DNA from: Hydrangea macrophylla
Taxonomy: Eukaryota; Streptophyta; Magnoliopsida; Cornales; Hydrangeaceae
Assembly (NCBI GenBank): GCA_033977485.1
Contig: CM066984.1
Location: 26,371,001 to 26,435,000 of the forward strand
Direction: 5' to 3'
Length of the DNA: 64,000 nucleotides
Of this stretch, positions 10,860 to 22,118 are shown piece after piece; the stretch's first letter is position 1; every line of letters starts with the position of its first letter. Made by a program: the position numbers and the translations under genes. The notes under the pieces were generated by a model. It did not search any database. It was not told where the DNA came from and worked only from the letters and a program-made list of their open reading frames with translations.

Positions 10860-12250
10860 ATCTTTCACTCTAGGTCCCACGAAGCTTCTCCATCATCATG
10901 ATGCTTTCACTGGATCTTCACTAACAGAATCTCCTTATTTCTGAGCTTCTTGATTCCATGATCTAAAATCCGCACGGGTCCTTCATTGAATGTAATGTTT
11001 TCCTTGACCTCAATATCTTTGAAGTTCTCATGTGCTGGGTTATGAGCACACTTCTTCAGCATATTGATGTGGAGAATGTTGTGCACTCCTGACATCTTCG
11101 GCGGCAACGCAAGTCGATAACCAACCTTCCCAACACGTTTTAGAATCTTGAATGGTCCGATGAATTACGACAATAACTTGTCTCACTTCTAACCAAATCT
11201 GACGATACCTTAAATAGGTTAAACCTTGAGTAGCACGTGATCTCCTACTATAAACTCTAAGTCTTTGCGTCGCTTGTTAGCATAATTCTTGGGTCGGGTT
11301 TGAGTTTTCTTCATCTTCTCACATATAATCTGAATCTTCTCACAGGTCTCTCGTACCATTTTTGTCTGAAAAAGTTGAGTATCTCCGACTTCAGCCCAAC
11401 ATAACGGTTATCGGCAATGTCTTCTGTACAAAGCTTCGAATGGTGCTATCCTTATGCTCGAATGATAACTGTTGTTGTAGGAAAACTCGATCAAAGGTAA
11501 GTGCGTTTCCCAACAACTCTCAAAATCAATAACACAAGCACATAGCATATCCTTCATCACTTGACTGACTTATTCAGTCTGTCCATCAGTCTACGGATGA
11601 AAGGCTAAACTCAAGTTTAATGTTGTTCCCATCGCTGTCTGAAGACTCTTCCAAAACACTGCAGTAAAGCACGAATCTCGATCTAACACAATAGATATAG
11701 GTACACCGTGTAACTGTACTATGTGTTGTAGATACATCCGGCTCAAACGTTCTACCAGATACGTGATACTGTAGGCAATAAAATATGCCGTCTTTATAAG
11801 TCGACCCACAATTACCCAAGTAGCATCGTGGCTCTACTATGACTTCGATAATCCTACCACGAAATCTATGGTGGAGTGTTCCTATTTCCATTAGGGAATT
11901 GGTAACGATAGTAGAAATCTAGGTGGTTTATGATGTTATACCTTTACTTGCTTACAAGTAAGACTTTGGGCTACATACTCAACCACTCAACCACTTCTCT
12001 CTTCATTCCTTCCTACTAGAAATTCTTCTTCAGATCCTTATACATCTTCGTACCTCCAGGATGTATAGTCATCCGTGACTTATGTTCTTCATCCAATATT
12101 TATTTTAGGAGATTTTCTTCATCAGGTACACAAAGTCTACCTTTACATCGTAAGGCTCAGTCTGTACTAATACTCCAGACTTTGGGTTCTTTGGCTGATA
12201 TCTTTGTGATCCATAACTTCAAATCTTTAGTTGTTTATTGAGCTTCTATG
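10860..12250 (-). pseudogene. Chromovirus integrase and chromodomain, decayed
   Basis: Reverse-strand frames carry the integrase core (11586-11891, with VQLHGVPISIVLDRDSCF and an FHP-stop-TDGQTE stretch), the integrase tail with WAEVGD and KSYANKRR-like phrases, and a C-terminal piece at 10907-11107 (LPPKMSGVHNILHINMLKKC). The end, VRILDHGIKKLRNKEILLVKIQ then KHHDDGEASWDLE, is a chromodomain of the plant Tekay/Del type (known family feature), which targets integration to chromatin. Several stops and at least two frameshifts make it non-functional. It lies 3' of RNase H as in all gypsy elements. Confidence 0.85.
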
Positions 12251-12354
12251 ATACGGCTGATCATAGTTGGTTGTACCATAAGATATCCAAAATGTTATCT
12301 TTCCATTAGTTCCACTGGCTGAAGATTGAATTCAGGTAAAGCTTCCACTACTTT

Positions 12355-14200
12355 CCATTCTCAAATTAATAAAGCAGTGATCACTAGTCGAGATTTACGA
12401 ATTAAAGCATCAGCTATGACATTTGCTTTACCTGGATGGTATTGCAATGAAAAGTCATAGTCTTTAAGCAACTCCTTCAATCTTCCTTGTCGCATGTTCA
12501 ACTCCTTCTGAGAGAACAAATGCTTCAAGCTCTTATAATCGAAAAATGGATCAAACTTTTCTCCATAGAGATAGTGTCTCCAAATCTTTAATGCAAACAC
12601 TATTGTTGCTAATTCCAAATCATGCGTAGGATGGTTCTTTTCATGTACCTTCAATTGTCTTGATCCATATGCAATGACATTCCCATCTTACACAAGCACA
12701 CATCCAAATCCTTGGTGCAATGCATAACTATAAATCACATACCTTTCTCCACTCTTAGGTATCGCGAGTACTGGTGTAGAAGTCAATCATTCGTTTAACT
12801 CCTGGAATACATGCTCATGCTTGTCTATCAATTCGTACTTCATCTCCTTTCTTGTCAAATTCGTCAGTGGCCCTACTATCTTGGAGAATCCTACTACAAA
12901 TCTCTGATAATATCTTACTAGGCCAAGAAAACTCTTAACCTCTATCGCATTGGTTAGTCTTTTCCACTTAAGACTGCATCGATCTTAGATGAGTCCACTG
13001 AGATATGATCTTGAGATATAACATCCCAAGAATTTGACCTCTTGTAGCCAAAATTAGCACTTGCTAAACTTTACGTATAACTTGCCATCTCTGAGTGTTT
13101 GTAAAACAATCTGCAAGTGTTCTTTGTGATCCTCCTTCATTTTTGAGTAGATCAGTTTGTCATCGATGAATATTATAATAAATTTATCCAGATATGGTCT
13201 GAATACTCTATTCATCAAGTCCATGAATATTGCTGGCGCATTCGTCAATCCAAAAGGCATAACTAGAAACTCATAATGCCCATATCTTGTCTTGAATGCA
13301 GTCTTCGTTACATCTTTTGGTTGAACTAAAAGTTGATGATATCTCGAACGAAGATCGATATTTGAAAAGATCCTTGATTCTTGTAATTAATCGAATAGAT
13401 CATCTATCTGGGGTAATGGATATCTATTCTTGATCGTAATGCAGAGTCGAAGTGTACCGTCCTTCTTCTTTACAAATAGAACTGGTCTCCCCAACATAGC
13501 ATACTTAGATGACAAAATCATAAATCTTCGAGCTCCTGAACTTGCTTCTTCAGTTCGAACATCTCAGTTGGTGCCATCCGGCATGGAGTCTTAGATATTG
13601 GCAATGCACCAGGTACTAACTCCACACAGAAGTCTATCTCCCTCTTTGGTAGAAGTCCTTTAATATCCTGGAATATATCCTAAAAGTCTTGTATAGTAGG
13701 AATCTGATCCATCGTCAGTTTTGTACCCGTGTTCTTGATTGTAGCAAAACCACTTGTCAAGAAAATGACACTCGTAGGCTACACTGGAATCTAATCGTCG
13801 GACATCCTGGTATCAAAAATACAATCATCCTGGTAGAGCTATCCAAATTGGCATCATACTTAGTCAAGAAATTGATCCCTAGGATAATGTCGAACTCCGA
13901 CATTGATAGAACCATTAAGTCTACTGGAAGATTCCTATCTTCCAAGGTCAATGGGCAATCTTTACACACTTTACCTAGCTTAATAGTCACTCCCAATGGT
14001 GACACAAGATTAAGTGTTGGCTCAAGTGTCTGGGGTTCTGAACCCAACTGGGGCACAATCTTAACAGTAATAAATGAACGTACAACTTTAGTATAAAATG
14101 AAGCTTTAACTTGACTATGAAAGAGTACAAGTGTACCTTCTAAATGTTGCTTCTCATCAGCATTAAAGCCTAGTTCTGCAAAAATGATAGCATTTATCCT
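12355..14200 (-). pseudogene. Chromovirus protease, RT and RNase H, decayed
   Basis: The protease tail is at 13757-14056 (FDIILGINFLTKYDANLD); the usual D-S-G-A motif upstream is not recognisable. RT includes [20 protein letters not shown] and FIDDKL (13054-13260); the FIDD catalytic box is present but is followed by K where a small hydrophobic residue is usual. RNase H is at 12361-12654 ([24 protein letters not shown], then [13 protein letters not shown]). Stops and shifts separate the parts. Domain order identifies Ty3/gypsy, and with the chromodomain downstream the element is a chromovirus. Confidence 0.85.
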
Positions 14201-14239
14201 TGTCTGATCTAGGGATCCTTTAATTCCTTGAACTGGTGC

Positions 14240-15314
14240 CCCATAATACCCTCCGTGAGGTATACGACAATCCTTGCTTAAATGTCCCAGCTTGTTGCAA
14301 TTCTGGCAGATAGCATCGATCCGGCAATTAACCTTGATGACTGTGCAAAACTTGACAATGTGCCCTGGCTTTTTGCAATTAAAACATCATCCGGTGTTGG
14401 TTGGTTGTGGTCCTTGCTGGCGATATTGTTGGGGTCAAGAATAATCCGGTTGTGGCTTCTTCGTTCCCTCCCAGGTTCTCTTGTTCCCCTAAAAATTACC
14501 CTGAGGTCTCCACCCTTGGGTATTCCTCAGTGGGGGGTTCTGGAAATTCTTCAGTTGAAAATTGCTCGACGGTTTGGGTCGATTTGTCTATGGTCACTGT
14601 ACTGGATACGCATCCTTCTCTAGACTTACAGCAAGTTTGACCAATCCCTCGAAACTCTGGTTCAGTTGACCAATCATTATATGGCGAAGATGGGGTTCAG
14701 TCCTTGGTGAAATCTTTTCACCTTCTTCAGCGGTGTATCAATCATATGTTGAGCGAATCGAGACAATCGCTCAAACTGGGTGGTATACTCTCTTACCATC
14801 TAATCTCCTTAAACTAGACTCATAAAATTCTTCTCCTGTTGATCTTTTCATCTTCCGAAAAGTACTTCTCTATAAATCTTTCCTTGAATGTTTCCCAAAG
14901 CATTACTCTTATAGCATTTATCCCTATAGTAGCTCGCCCAACTTTCTACCAATCTGCAGTGGCATAGGTGAGTTGAAACATAGCAAGACAATGTTTCTCT
15001 TGTTCACTGCATTCCAATGCTTCAAAAATCAATTCCATCTCTCTTATCCACTGTTCAACTTTCCATGATTCTGTTACTCCATAAAACTTCTCGGGATATA
15101 ATCCATGAAAATTTGCTAACAGTTTGTCATCAGTTTGTCTCTGCTGAAATGGTACAGCTGGGGGTTAGACAAGTTGTTGGTTGGTGGCATGGTTGTAGGT
15201 GTCACCAACATGTTCCATCCTTTGCATAAAAGCTTCAAAAACTTTGGATGGGTCCATTCCCTCAAGAATAGATGCTCCAATTCGTGCTTGATGATTTCTT
15301 AAGGGTCCTGCCAT
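14240..15314 (-). pseudogene. Chromovirus gag, decayed
   Basis: An ATG at 15314-15312 opens a frame starting MAGPLRNHQARIGASI that continues, with an early stop, into a capsid-like region (FHGLYPEKFYGV, then MFQLTYATADWWKVG). Near 14400-14270 a frame encodes two CCHC zinc knuckles, CFNCKKPGHIVKFC and CQNCNKLGHLSKDC; plant Tekay-type gags often have one or two. Several stops and shifts are present. The start is chosen because it is the only ATG before the conserved capsid segment and matches the family's short N-terminus. Confidence 0.75.
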
Positions 15315-15701
15315 AGTGATAGCAAGTGTCACCTACAAGAGACCCACTAATTAGCTGAAAGTCTTCTCACAGGAACAAAAACAAGATAGAGTGAGAAGCA
15401 GCAAGAACTAACAGTTCTACTAAACAACACAGCAATCAAACATACAATCAATAGCAAAAGTACTGCTTGTATATATATATATAAATATCAAAAGATGTAC
15501 TGTATAGCACACACTAGTCAAAATGTGTACCATATGGGACAAGGGCTAAAATAGTACTAAAGTCAGCTAGTTACAAGACAATTTCTACTGGTAATATCTA
15601 TACAAAGCTATGGTCAACAACCATCTCTCAAGCTCTCAAAACTCATGTGGACAACATGTCCTATGATAAAACTAACAAAAACTAAACCCAACAGTCCTGA
15701 C
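15315..15701. other. Spacer between acidic frame and gag
   Basis: No gene seen. It contains a short TA run near 15470-15482. No primer-binding site or LTR end could be recognised here, although a 5' LTR would be expected nearby. Confidence 0.4.
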
Positions 15702-16430
15702 TCAAAATTTGTCAGCATCCAATCCTACTGGTGGGGCCTTATCCTCTGAAATGATATCCATCTCGTAAAGGGTTATGTCCTCAATTGGTGCGGCGAGATC
15801 TCCGACTACCACTCCAATATCCCAATCCTCAACTACCTCCTTTGCCATCATCGCCTGATTAGCGACGTTGACAGCTACAACATCAAATCCATCAGCTATA
15901 TCCAAAGCTCCGACTAATACAGCCTCTTCCATAACAAATCCAACTGGCTATCCAAGCATCTCAGCTATGCATCCTACTGCTATATTAACCACGGCTGCTA
16001 TGTGTACTATCGGTCCGGCGGGTAACTGATGCAAAACGGGCATCTCTGGCACAACTACCTCCTCGTTAGGAAAATCATCCTCTACCACCTTTATGATCAC
16101 GTCTCTTGTTACTACTGCATCATCCTCTCCAAACACTATATCTGGCTCATTGGCCTCGGGGTCCTCTGGCCCTCATTGGGATCATACTCTAGCTCATTTG
16201 GGTTATCCTCCAGCTCATCTTCATCATCGTCGTCTACAGGCTCCTCCTCTGATGGGTCCTCATCGTCTATGGGCTCCTCCTGTTCATCCCCGTCAATATC
16301 CTCGTCAGGATGCTCATCTGTTGGCTCTGGGTCTTCTTGAATTGACTCAGGCTCAGGAATTGGTACAACGGGTATCGGTGATGGTGGGGCTATAGGTGCT
16401 GGTGAGGTTCTTAGACACTCCAGACCGTGT
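15702..16430 (-). pseudogene. Unrecognised acidic, proline-rich reading frame
   Basis: On the minus strand a frame opens in Pro-rich sequence (SPAPIAPPSPIPVVPIPEPE, about 16400), passes through a strongly acidic Asp/Glu/Pro region (16330-16150) and continues, after one frameshift near 16165 and one stop at 15948-15950, as an acidic Val/Ala-rich domain down to 15702. Without those two breaks it would be about 240 residues. The frame is too biased for a reliable homology call. It lies upstream of the chromovirus gag on the same strand, so it may be an extra ORF of that element, or the 3' ORF of another element. Function unknown. Confidence 0.45.
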
Positions 16431-17285
16431 TTGAGTAGTCCTAAGGTCGGGAGATCACGATGAAACAGTGATCTCCAGCCTCTTCCAAGCATCAGCTTAG
16501 AACCTGTGCTCGATCGATCGAAGGTAGTTCGATCGATCGAACTTGGGATATAGTCAAGCGATCGAAGACATTTCGATTGCTCGAAAAATGATGATTCTCG
16601 ATCGATCAAAAGTACGTCGATCGATCGAGCTGTCTAATTCTTGAGAAGATCTCCTATAGTATTCCTAGACTTTCTGTTTTAGAGATTCGTTATCAAACTG
16701 TCCCCAAATGCTCAGTTTGTCGAGACAGTCTGTGAACTTAAGGCCTTAAGGCATTTTTTTTCAATAACTTTTGCAAACCACCCTCAATGCTAACACCATT
16801 GTAGGTGTGAGACTTAACTATTGATCTAAACCGCTTTCATGTGTTTTAAATTAACTGTGATGATATAGCCCCGGTCATGAAAGGGCTATTGATTTTTTAT
16901 TTTTAGAGAAACACGGAATGCTATAGAGAGATGAACTCCGTAGAGCTTTAATGTAGGTGCATGGTAGATGGTTAGGTCACTGCGGATTCGTGTGATCCCA
17001 ACATTCCCCTTTTATTAAGACAAACCATTTTTAAAATACCGCTATAGTTAATTAGTTAATTCGTAACTTAGTTTAATTGCTTTACTTTTAGTAGTTGTTA
17101 ATTGTGGAACTTCGTGTTCTACACTTCTCTTAAACATTGAATTTTTTTTAGTTTCTTTTAGAGTTTGATCTAAGTAATTAGTTTACAACCTTCCCTGTGG
17201 GATCAACCTGGTCTTAACCAGATAACTACTTGCACGATTGTTTATACTTGAACATTGCACAAGTGCACAAATAACTTTCGTGTCA
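16407..17285 (+). mobile_element. Athila-like 5' LTR, 5'-truncated
   Basis: About 880 bp match the 3' LTR at 29994-30847 closely, including the end phrase TTCCCTGTGGGATCAACCTG typical of Athila U5. The first roughly 800 bp of the LTR (present at 29187-29993) are missing: homology stops near 16407, where the acidic minus-strand frame starts. The U3 promoter is therefore lost from this copy. Confidence 0.85.
16509..16629. repeat. Palindrome cluster, Athila 5' LTR
   Basis: Six motif copies: CTCGATCGATCGAA (16509), TTCGATCGATCGAA (16528), a CAAGCGATCGAA half-variant (16555), TTCGATTGCTCGAA (16572), CTCGATCGATCAAA (16597) and GTCGATCGATCGAG (16616). The 3' LTR copy at 30088-30189 has one fewer, lacking a 19-bp unit. 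Confidence 0.9.
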
Positions 17286-17291
17286 AGTTTT

Positions 17292-17309
17292 TGGCGTCGT
17301 TGCCGGGAA
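17292..17309 (+). promoter_or_regulatory. Primer-binding site, tRNA-Asp type
   Basis: TGGCGTCGTTGCCGGGAA lies six bases after the LTR end. It differs by one or two bases from the TGGCGCCGTTGCCGGGGA site known for Athila and related elements, which is complementary to the 3' end of tRNA-Asp. It primes minus-strand DNA synthesis. Confidence 0.85.
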
Positions 17310-17421
17310 AGGTAACAAGCTAACGCTTGGATTACCTCAATCTATCTTTATCTTTATCTCTTTCTATTTTCCTTTTCTTTTAATTCTTTAGATTAAAATC
17401 TTTTAGGATTCTTTCCCTTTC

Positions 17422-18658
17422 ATGTCCAATAATTCCATTGAAGGAATTTTCAGAAATCAATTCTACTTATATGATTCCTTTGATTCTATTTATCCCGTAG
17501 CTACACCCACAGGTTCAATGGCTGAAAATCAAAGCAAGAATGGGGATAATGTGGTTGTACCTATTGATCATTCGCTACGTCCTTTGGGCAATCTCATGAT
17601 CATTCCACCCCATGCGGGCGAATTCCAACTTCGCAGCGGAATGATTCAACTCCTTCCAACCTTCCATGGAATGGAGAGTGAGAAGGCATATCTACATGTC
17701 AAAGACTTTGAGGATGTTTGTAAGACATTCTCACAAAACTGTCCTGTAGATGTGACACGCTTAATGCTTTTTCCCTTCACCTTGAAGGATAAAGCAAAAG
17801 CGTGGCTACACACCCTCAGGCCTAATTCAATCTTCACCTGGCATGCGATGAACACTGCATTTTTAAAGAAATTCTTTCCACCTTGCATGACCACAGAACA
17901 AAAACGTCAAATAAATTCCTACAAACAAAAGGGTAATGAAACCTTCACCCAAACGTGGGAGCGTTTAAAGGATTTGCTTCGCTCATGCCCACATCACGGG
18001 TATGAGAAATGGCAAACCATTAGCTACTTTTATGAAGGACTAAAAGGTGAAACGAAAAAATTGGTTGAGACCATGAGCTCAGGTCCATTTCTCTGCAAAA
18101 ACACCGAAGAGGCTGAAACCCACTCTGAATGGTTAGCTGAACACTCTCATGAATGGTCAAATTCTGATCACATTCCACGCACACAAATCTCAGGTGTAGA
18201 AGAGAAAAGTATCTATCAACTAAAAAGTAAAGATCACCTATTGAACAAATACGAAGAATTAGCAAAGAAAGTAGAGGAATTAGGGATGAAAGGAGAGAGT
18301 TCGAGATAGGTTTTGCCTGAAGAACCATGCGGCACATGCAATATGTTGGGACATACAACTCAATACTGTGCTAATGTGCCATACTTTCAAGAACAGGCCC
18401 CATGGAAATGAACGCCATGCAAGGATATAGAGGGGTGGGGAATTCCTATAATAACAACTTTCAACTCAATAACAATCGATGGAATCATCCTGGATTTGAT
18501 TGGAAAAATGACATTGGGACACAAAACCAACACGAACAACAGCCCTACAACAACAATAACCAATATCAAGGGCAATACAATAGCCAGTCCCAACCATTTA
18601 ACCAAAACAGACCTAATAACAATTACAACCAGGCTCAACCCTCTAACAATCAATAGTC
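17422..18658 (+). pseudogene. Athila-like gag, broken
   Basis: The ATG at 17422 lies 113 bp after the PBS. The first 295 codons are open and contain a retrotransposon gag core: residues about 95-250, with DKAKAWLHTLRPNSIFTW, FLKKFFPPCMT and YEGLKGETKKLVETMSSGPF, the pattern of Athila-clade gag. A TAG at 18307-18309 interrupts it; the same frame continues into a zinc knuckle CGTCNMLGHTTQYC (18328-18369). A frameshift near 18400 then leads into an Asn/Gln-rich tail (18402-18656). Gag would form the virus-like particle. The coding part is rather well kept compared with RT. Confidence 0.9.
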
Positions 18659-18954
18659 AAACGTGTAAGTTCCACCACACAAAAAGGTGCAAGAGGAAGA
18701 TCCAATCTCTAACACGAACTTAACATAACAGTTAATTCAAATGATGAGTAAAATGTTCACGACATTAGAGAGGATAGATGCCCGATAAGAGGGAACGGGA
18801 GGGACCTTCCCTGCCTAACCACTTCAAAACCTAAGGGATGCAACAATGGTCCTAATAATCAAGAACACGCAAAAGCCATGACTACTCTGAGAAACAACAA
18901 TCTGAGAAGCGGCAAGATTATAGGGCAAAACATACCAATCTCTCTACCCCTAAA

Positions 18955-20191
18955 ATGTATGAAGAGGACGAAGTGGTGAATAAGAATGAGCCTTCCACTC
19001 AGGAAGAGGAGCCATCTACTAATAACGAACCATTAGAATCAAATGATGAGGCTCCTAAATAAGTAGAAGAAGAAGAGAGAAAGCCCGGAAAGGAGCCTGT
19101 TAATGATGAATTACCTAAATGCCCTTTTCCCGTCCTCTATCCTCAAAGGTTAAAGAAGCCTAAAAATGAGGCAAAGAATCAGGAGTTCTTGGAATTGTTT
19201 AAACAAGTCAAAATAAACCTTTCCCTCCTTGATGCAATCAAACAAGTGCCGGCCTATGCTAAATACCTTAAAGACTTATGCACGGTCATGAGGAGGCAAA
19301 GTGTGAAGAAACACGCTTATGTCGCTTCCCAAGCAAGTGCGATCATCCAAAATGAATTGGCTTCGAAACTCAAAGACCTTGGTACCCCAACTATCTTGTG
19401 CCAAATTGGGAATCAAAGGATAGACAATGCACTCCTCGATCTAGGAGCAAGCGTAAACCTATTGCCATACTCAGTTTATAAAGAATTAGGGTTGGGTAAA
19501 CTTAAACCTACCCGAGTTACACTACAACTGGCATATAGGTCAGTCAAATACCCTAGAGGAATACTGGAGGACAGTCTTGTTCAAATAGTCTCATTTGTAT
19601 TCCTGGTCAATTTTGTGATTTTGGACACTAAACCTGAGTCTAATCCATACGCACAAATCTCAGTGATATTCGGACGCCCATTCCTCAACACAATTGATGC
19701 CACAATCAAAATAAGAAGTGGTATAATGACCATTGCATTCAGGAATATAACTTTAAATGCTAAAATCTTTTTAAATCCCCGACCTAAAGAATACGAGGAT
19801 GAGGAGGAAGTGAATTACATCGAGATGGTCATTGAAGATGAGGCTGATATCGTTGATTACAAAGATCCTTTGGAGGTAGTTGTGTCACAATTTGACGATA
19901 TCTATCACCCTAAAGACTATACCCCATTCGATGCCGACCTTAATCAAACATGCCTCATGATGGACACGCTAGAAGAGGATGCTAGAAGAGGACAGAGATG
20001 AATGTATGTGGGTAACACCATATGAACAATTGCCTCCTAAGACAAAGTTAGTCATTCCCTCAAACTTTCAGTTCCCCGATTTGGAATTAAAAGAGCTTCC
20101 TAATGAGCTCAAATGCACTTTCTTAGGGACTGAAAAAACTTACCCTATTATAATTTCATCTACTCTAAGTCTAGAACAAGAGGATAAATAA
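18955..20191 (+). pseudogene. Athila-like pre-protease linker and protease
   Basis: From an ATG at 18955 an acidic linker runs, with a TAA near 19060, into PFPVLYPQRLKKPKNEAKNQ, a phrase that precedes protease in Athila elements. In the frame starting 19189 the aspartic protease active site is DLGAS (residues 84-88), the Athila form of the usual D-S/T-G, followed by VNLLPYSVYKELGLGKL and LQLAYRSVKYPRGILED. The frame ends at 20001 and continues in another frame to 20191, where the linker to RT starts. One frameshift and one stop are the main damage. Confidence 0.9.
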
Positions 20192-21552
20192 ATCCAAGTG
20201 CTGAAGCAACATAGAGGAGCATTGGGATGGACTATTGCCGACCTCAAAGGCACAAGCCCATCCGTCTGCACCCATAAACTATATTTAGAGGAAGACGCTA
20301 AGCATTCGCGACAAATTCAAAGGCATCTGAATCCCAACATGCAAGAAAGGAAGTCCTGAAATTATTGGATGTTCGGATCATATATCCTATTTCTGACAGC
20401 CCCTGGGTCAGTCTGACTCAAGTGATGCCTAAAAAGGCAGGCATAACGGTTATTACTAATTAGTACCAACACGTGTCCCCGCTGGATGGTGGATGTGTAT
20501 CGATTACCGAAAACTAAATACCGTGACCTAAAAAGACCACTTTCCATTACCGTTCCTGGATCAAATGCTAGAACAAGTGGCAGGTAATAAGTACTATTGC
20601 TTTTTTGATGGATACAGTTGGTTTAACCAAATCAAAATCACTCCTAAAGATCAGGAGAAAACAACTTTTACGTGTTTGTTCGGTAGTTTCACTTATCGTC
20701 GTATGCCTTTCAATTTATGCAATGCACCTGCTACATTTCAGTGGTACATGTTAAGTATCTTTAGCGATATGGTCGAGCAAATACTCAAAGTATTTATGGA
20801 TGATTTTTCTGTGTTTGGCAATAGTTTGGAAAATTGCTTAGATAATCTGGAACGTGTGCTAGCACGATGCGAGGACAAGCACCTGGTGCTAAATTAGGAA
20901 AAGTGTCACTTCATGGTGACCAAGGGAATTATCCTCAGCCACATTATCTCTGACAAAGGTATCTTAGTGGATAAAGCTAAAATCAACCTAATCTCAAATC
21001 TACCCGTCCCCCGTACAATCAAAGACATCCGATCTTTTTTTGGACACATAGAATTTTTCGTTGCTTTATCCAAAATTTTAGTGCGATCTTTCGACCACTC
21101 TGTCAACTGCTCGTTAAAGACACACCATTCGAGTGGTCGAAAAGATGTCAAACGTCTTTTGAAGCACTAAAAGAGCACCTTACCTCTGTGCCAATAATAC
21201 AGGCACACCATTCGAGTTTGCCTTTTGAACGAATGTGCGATGCTAGTGACTATGCCTTTGGTACAGTTCTAGGACAGAGGAAGCATAATAAACCTTATGT
21301 GATCTACTGTGCTAGTCGAACGCTTAACGAAGCTCAAATGAATTATACAACTACAAAAAAGAGCTCTGGTTTGTCTTTGCTCTGGATAAATTCAGGTCAT
21401 ATCTGATTAGGACCCCTATTGTCTATTTCACAGACCACTCGCCCCCCAAATACCTGCTATCTAAAAAGGATTCAAAACAAACGCTTATCCGTTGGATACT
21501 CCTACTCCAAGAATTCGATATCACAATCAAAGATAAAAAGGGAGTAAAAAAT
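20192..21552 (+). pseudogene. Athila-like RT and RNase H, broken
   Basis: The N-terminal RT part (20192-20564) is scattered over frames. The core is open at 20565-20897: KITPKDQEKTTFTCLFGSFT, RRMPFNLCNAPATFQ and the catalytic FMDD box (FMDDFSVFGNS), as usual for Athila. A TAG follows, then the RT thumb/connection (20913-21170). RNase H is at 21188-21552, with MCDASDYAFGTVLGQR, LLSKKDSK-like and VVANHLSRL segments; the catalytic D-A-S-D is visible. At least two stops and two frameshifts are present. Confidence 0.9.
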
Positions 21553-22118
21553 GTGGTCGCAAACCATTTGTCTCGGTTAACCTTTGTTGACAATACCGAA
21601 CCACTACCAATTAAGGATGAATTCCCGGATGAGCAACTAATGATTGTTTCCAGTTTTCCATGTTATGTTGATATCGTAAACTATCTAGTTACGGGAGAAA
21701 CCCCGAGTCATTGGTTAAATCAAGATAAGAAACAGTTCCTCTCTTTCGCACGTCACTTATTCTTTGATGACCCATATTTATTCAAATATTGTGCTGATCA
21801 GGTCATCAGACGTTGCATCCCGAATGAGGATATAATTGTAATTCTAGCCTTATGCCATTCTGAAGCATGCAGTGGCCACTTTGCTTCACAGAAGACCGCA
21901 CAGAAAATTCTACATAGTGGTTTCTATTGGCTAACCATATTCAAGGATGCCCATAAATTCTGTAAATCGTGCCAATGCTGTCAAAAGCTAGGTGCAATCT
22001 CAAAACAAAATTCTACGCCTTTAGCTCCCATAATCACAATCGAAATTTTTGATTGTTGGGGCATAGATTTCATGGGCCCATTTCCGAAGTCAAATAACTG
22101 CAAGTACATACTCCTAGC
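21553..22118 (+). pseudogene. Athila-like integrase, part before the insertion
   Basis: An open frame covers the inter-domain linker (DEFPDEQLMIV), the zinc-binding HHCC region (CHSEACSGHFASQKTAQKIL, FCKSCQCCQKLG) and the start of the catalytic core (WGIDFMGPFPKS, first catalytic Asp). It ends abruptly in the phrase ILLAV because a solo LTR was inserted at 22119. The rest of the core resumes at 23480. Confidence 0.9.

Noticed and set aside
16029..16395. Plus-strand frames with long Ser runs
   Set aside because: Antisense of the acidic minus-strand frame; the Ser run mirrors Asp/Glu codons.
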